Shown: in pieces, positions 5,858 to 7,316 of the stretch
How positions within the stretch are numbered: the stretch's first letter is position 1
How the letters are laid out: every line of letters starts with the position of its first letter
Assembly (NCBI GenBank): GCA_016186375.1
Contig: JACPLS010000110.1
Span: 1 to 7,316 of the forward strand
DNA: 7,316 nucleotides
Reading direction: 5' to 3'
DNA from: Candidatus Pacearchaeota archaeon
GTDB taxonomy: Archaea > Nanobdellota > Nanobdellia > Pacearchaeales > GW2011-AR1
Program-made: the position numbers and the translations under genes
Notes under the pieces: model-generated
The model's input: only the letters and a program-made list of their open reading frames with translations
Databases searched by the model: none
Told to the model about the DNA's origin: nothing

Positions 5858-5924
5858 CTTCTTAAAAAAATATTTTGTGTGTTGTAACTTTGTGTAAAAA
5901 ATAACCTTAGTTTTATTCTGTTTT

Positions 5925-6923
5925 TTAAGTTAAAATTTTCTTTCGTTCATTTTTCTTAAGAGGATAGGGGTCGTAAATTAAATCATCCTCAAACATTATA
6001 ATAAATTCTATGTTTTTTATTATATCTTTAAACTCACTTCTTAACTGTGCTATTTCTTTTTGCAATTCTTCTTGATTTTCAACTTCTATTGTAATTTCAA
6101 AATTCCATTGCCCTACCGTCTCTATTCCTAAGATCATGTGAGGATTCGTATTTATATATGAAAAAAGTCTTGCTCTCTCTTCTTCATTCATGTTTTGCAC
6201 ATACAAAAAGAGGCGATAGCTTTGCATCCCATAATTTTGAGTTTTAATGTATGTGGAATATCCCTGTATAATTTCCCTCTTTTTTAATTGTTTAATCCTT
6301 AATGCAATAGTACTTGGAGGGCGCTTAAGAGCTGCAGCAATATCTATTAAAGGCCTTCTGGAATTGTTTGAAAGAATAGATAAAATATTAGAATCTAGCT
6401 CATCTAACTTTTCTATTTCAGGCTGTTTCCCAAAAAAGGGAGTTTTACTTATGAAATTTTTTCCATCTACAAGATAATTTTTTTTATACTGTCTTAATTC
6501 TGTACGAATTGCAATAGTATTATCAACCAAAAACCTTCCGTATTTTGTAAGTATCTGGTAGTAGATTTTATTAAATTCAAAAACACTCTTACACATGATT
6601 CCAAATGAAATGTCAAACTTACCTCCAATTAGGGCAATCCAGTAAAGTTCAGGTATTTTTTCTAAGTAGTTTAGAATTTCCTTTTTCTTGTCTTCATCCA
6701 CATTCTCAAAGCGATTGTATACTGCATAGCCAGTATATCCAAGTTTTGCGAAATTCACTAAAGTAGTATATCTTTGAATAATTCCTCGCTTCTCTAGGTT
6801 TTTTATTCTATAAATGACTGTTTCTTTTGACAAGTGTGCTTTTTTTGCTATCTCTTGAAAAGTAGCTCGTGCATTCAAATCTAGCTCTGCTAGAATTTTG
6901 CGGTCTTTAAAGTTAAGATTCAT
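5925..6923 (-). CDS. Fused double Lrp/AsnC-family transcriptional regulator
   Basis: The 332 residues are two Lrp/AsnC units in tandem. Unit one has a winged helix-turn-helix (about 5-55: LDLNARATFQEIAKKA, LSKETVIYRIKNLEKRGII) and a RAM-like ligand domain (about 62-147) with ALIGGKFDISFGI. Unit two repeats this, with a helix-turn-helix at about 175-225 (SRRPLIDIAAALKR, STIALRIKQLKKREIIQGY) and a RAM-like domain at about 235-318 with ETVGQWNFEITIEV. A linker at about 150-172 joins them. Typical Lrp proteins are about 150 residues, with one unit per chain assembling into dimers or octamers, so this chain resembles a covalent dimer. Lrp proteins usually sense amino acids; the ligand here is unknown. 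A TATA-like box about 25 nt before the ATG suggests a leaderless mRNA. It is divergent from the gene at 7018 and may control it or itself. Confidence 0.93.
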   Translation of the reverse strand: MNLNFKDRKILAELDLNARATFQEIAKKAHLSKETVIYRIKNLEKRGIIQRYTTLVNFAKLGYTGYAVYNRFENVDEDKKKEILNYLEKIPELYWIALIGGKFDISFGIMCKSVFEFNKIYYQILTKYGRFLVDNTIAIRTELRQYKKNYLVDGKNFISKTPFFGKQPEIEKLDELDSNILSILSNNSRRPLIDIAAALKRPPSTIALRIKQLKKREIIQGYSTYIKTQNYGMQSYRLFLYVQNMNEEERARLFSYINTNPHMILGIETVGQWNFEITIEVENQEELQKEIAQLRSEFKDIIKNIEFIIMFEDDLIYDPYPLKKNERKKILT

Positions 6924-6940
6924 TTTATAACTTTAAACAT

Positions 6941-6954
6941 ATATTATATATAAA
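6941..6954 (-). promoter_or_regulatory. TATA box of the Lrp-like gene
   Basis: The minus strand reads TTTATATATAATAT, centred 24-25 nt before the ATG at 6923. At that spacing transcription would begin at or next to the start codon, giving a leaderless mRNA, and no Shine-Dalgarno site is present. Confidence 0.65.
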
Positions 6955-6983
6955 TGTTGTGTTTTGTTTATATTCTAAGTAGA

Positions 6984-6997
6984 AATATTAATATATT
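6984..6997 (+). promoter_or_regulatory. TATA-like element before the divergent gene at 7018
   Basis: AATATTAATATATT is centred about 27 nt before the ATG at 7018, again fitting a leaderless transcript. It contains the perfect 10-bp palindrome ATATTAATAT (6985-6994). It lies in the 94-nt spacer shared with the Lrp-like gene, so one bound regulator could affect both promoters. Confidence 0.5.
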
Positions 6998-7017
6998 CTA
7001 TTATTTACCACTTATTT

Positions 7018-7316
7018 ATGACGAATGAAATACAACAAGAAATTGAAAGGGATGAATCAAACCCTCTAGTGAGAGCAATGCTACTTAACTTACCTGTTTC
7101 AGGAGTTTATCCTAGAAATATGCCTTTTTCTTACTGTGTAAACTTTGAAGGAATTGAAGATCCTCTTTTGGGAGGAGTGTTAATTACAGGAGAACGTAAT
7201 TTTCAAAAGGATAACTTGAGGGTTCAAGTAGAGCTTAATTTTGATTATTTGAAAAGTATAGGGGATTTGGAGTTCGGGCTAGAAGTTATACGTAACATTA
7301 GTTGCGCTTTTGGTAA
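7018..7316 (+). CDS. Unknown protein, 5' part only, runs off the right end
   Basis: From ATG at 7018 the frame is open for 99 codons and two bases to the end of the window. The protein begins MTNEIQQEIERDESNPLVRA and continues with LLNLPVSGVYPRNMPFSYC, GIEDPLLGGVLITGERNF, LRVQVELNFDYLKSIGDLEF and ISCAFG. The alternation of polar and hydrophobic residues suggests an alpha/beta or beta-rich soluble domain. No signal peptide, membrane span or recognised motif is visible, and I cannot name the family. The start is supported by the TATA-like element about 27 nt upstream and by normal-looking protein composition. Its divergent arrangement with the Lrp-like gene makes it a plausible target of that regulator, because Lrp/AsnC proteins often act on neighbouring genes. 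Confidence 0.72.
   Translation, partial: MTNEIQQEIERDESNPLVRAMLLNLPVSGVYPRNMPFSYCVNFEGIEDPLLGGVLITGERNFQKDNLRVQVELNFDYLKSIGDLEFGLEVIRNISCAFG

Larger units (their letters stand above)
5667..5924. other. 258-nt AT-rich spacer without a supported gene
   Basis: This gap between two minus-strand genes holds three T-tracts (minus strand), a 14-bp palindrome, a smaller inverted repeat, the 9-bp inverted repeat and the promoter of the 511-residue gene. The only start-to-stop frames noticed inside are about 12-20 codons long, without ribosome binding sites or conserved-looking sequence. No tRNA-like fold was seen. Confidence 0.6.

Noticed and set aside
6247..6477. Plus-strand open frame opposite the second helix-turn-helix of the Lrp-like gene
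   Set aside because: Shadow of a region strongly coding on the minus strand.

Overview
The window is AT-rich and reads as archaeal. Two genes have TATA-like boxes centred about 25-27 nt before the start codon, as in leaderless archaeal mRNAs. There is one clear GGAGG Shine-Dalgarno site and a tandem-duplicated Lrp/AsnC regulator. A small-genome (DPANN-type) archaeon fits best, but that placement is inference: no rRNA or other taxonomic marker is present.

Left part (1-2835, + strand): a two-gene purine cluster. An IMP dehydrogenase (guaB) overlaps an adenylosuccinate synthetase (purA) by 14 nt, with a strong ribosome binding site for purA inside the end of guaB. The two enzymes are the two exits from IMP, toward GMP and AMP. 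The guaB 5' end is abnormal. The usable start at 183 would make a protein lacking the first barrel segment. Recognisable IMPDH sequence continues in frame upstream of that start to about 141 and then stops making sense, so the gene is broken, rearranged or mis-assembled there. purA carries about 50 extra residues before its GATTGR loop and has GDTGKGK in place of the usual GDEGKGK.

Centre (2836-5666): a convergent junction with U-tract and hairpin terminator signals, then three minus-strand genes. In transcription order these are a 511-residue, mostly helical protein of unknown function, a methionine sulfoxide reductase A, and a membrane-anchored cyclophilin overlapping msrA by 8 nt. No terminator is visible between the three. 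They may form one unit, with the last two concerned with repair and folding of proteins.

Right part (5667-7316): a 258-nt AT-rich spacer holds two palindromic elements and the promoter of the 511-residue gene. It is followed by a minus-strand gene for a 332-residue regulator made of two fused Lrp/AsnC units. A 94-nt spacer with back-to-back TATA-like elements then separates this regulator from a divergent gene of unknown function that runs off the right end.

No tRNA, rRNA, CRISPR array, insertion sequence or attachment site was seen. The points most worth following up are the broken guaB 5' end, the uncharacterised 511-residue protein with its 9-bp inverted-repeat promoter region, and the fused double Lrp regulator beside an unknown divergent gene.
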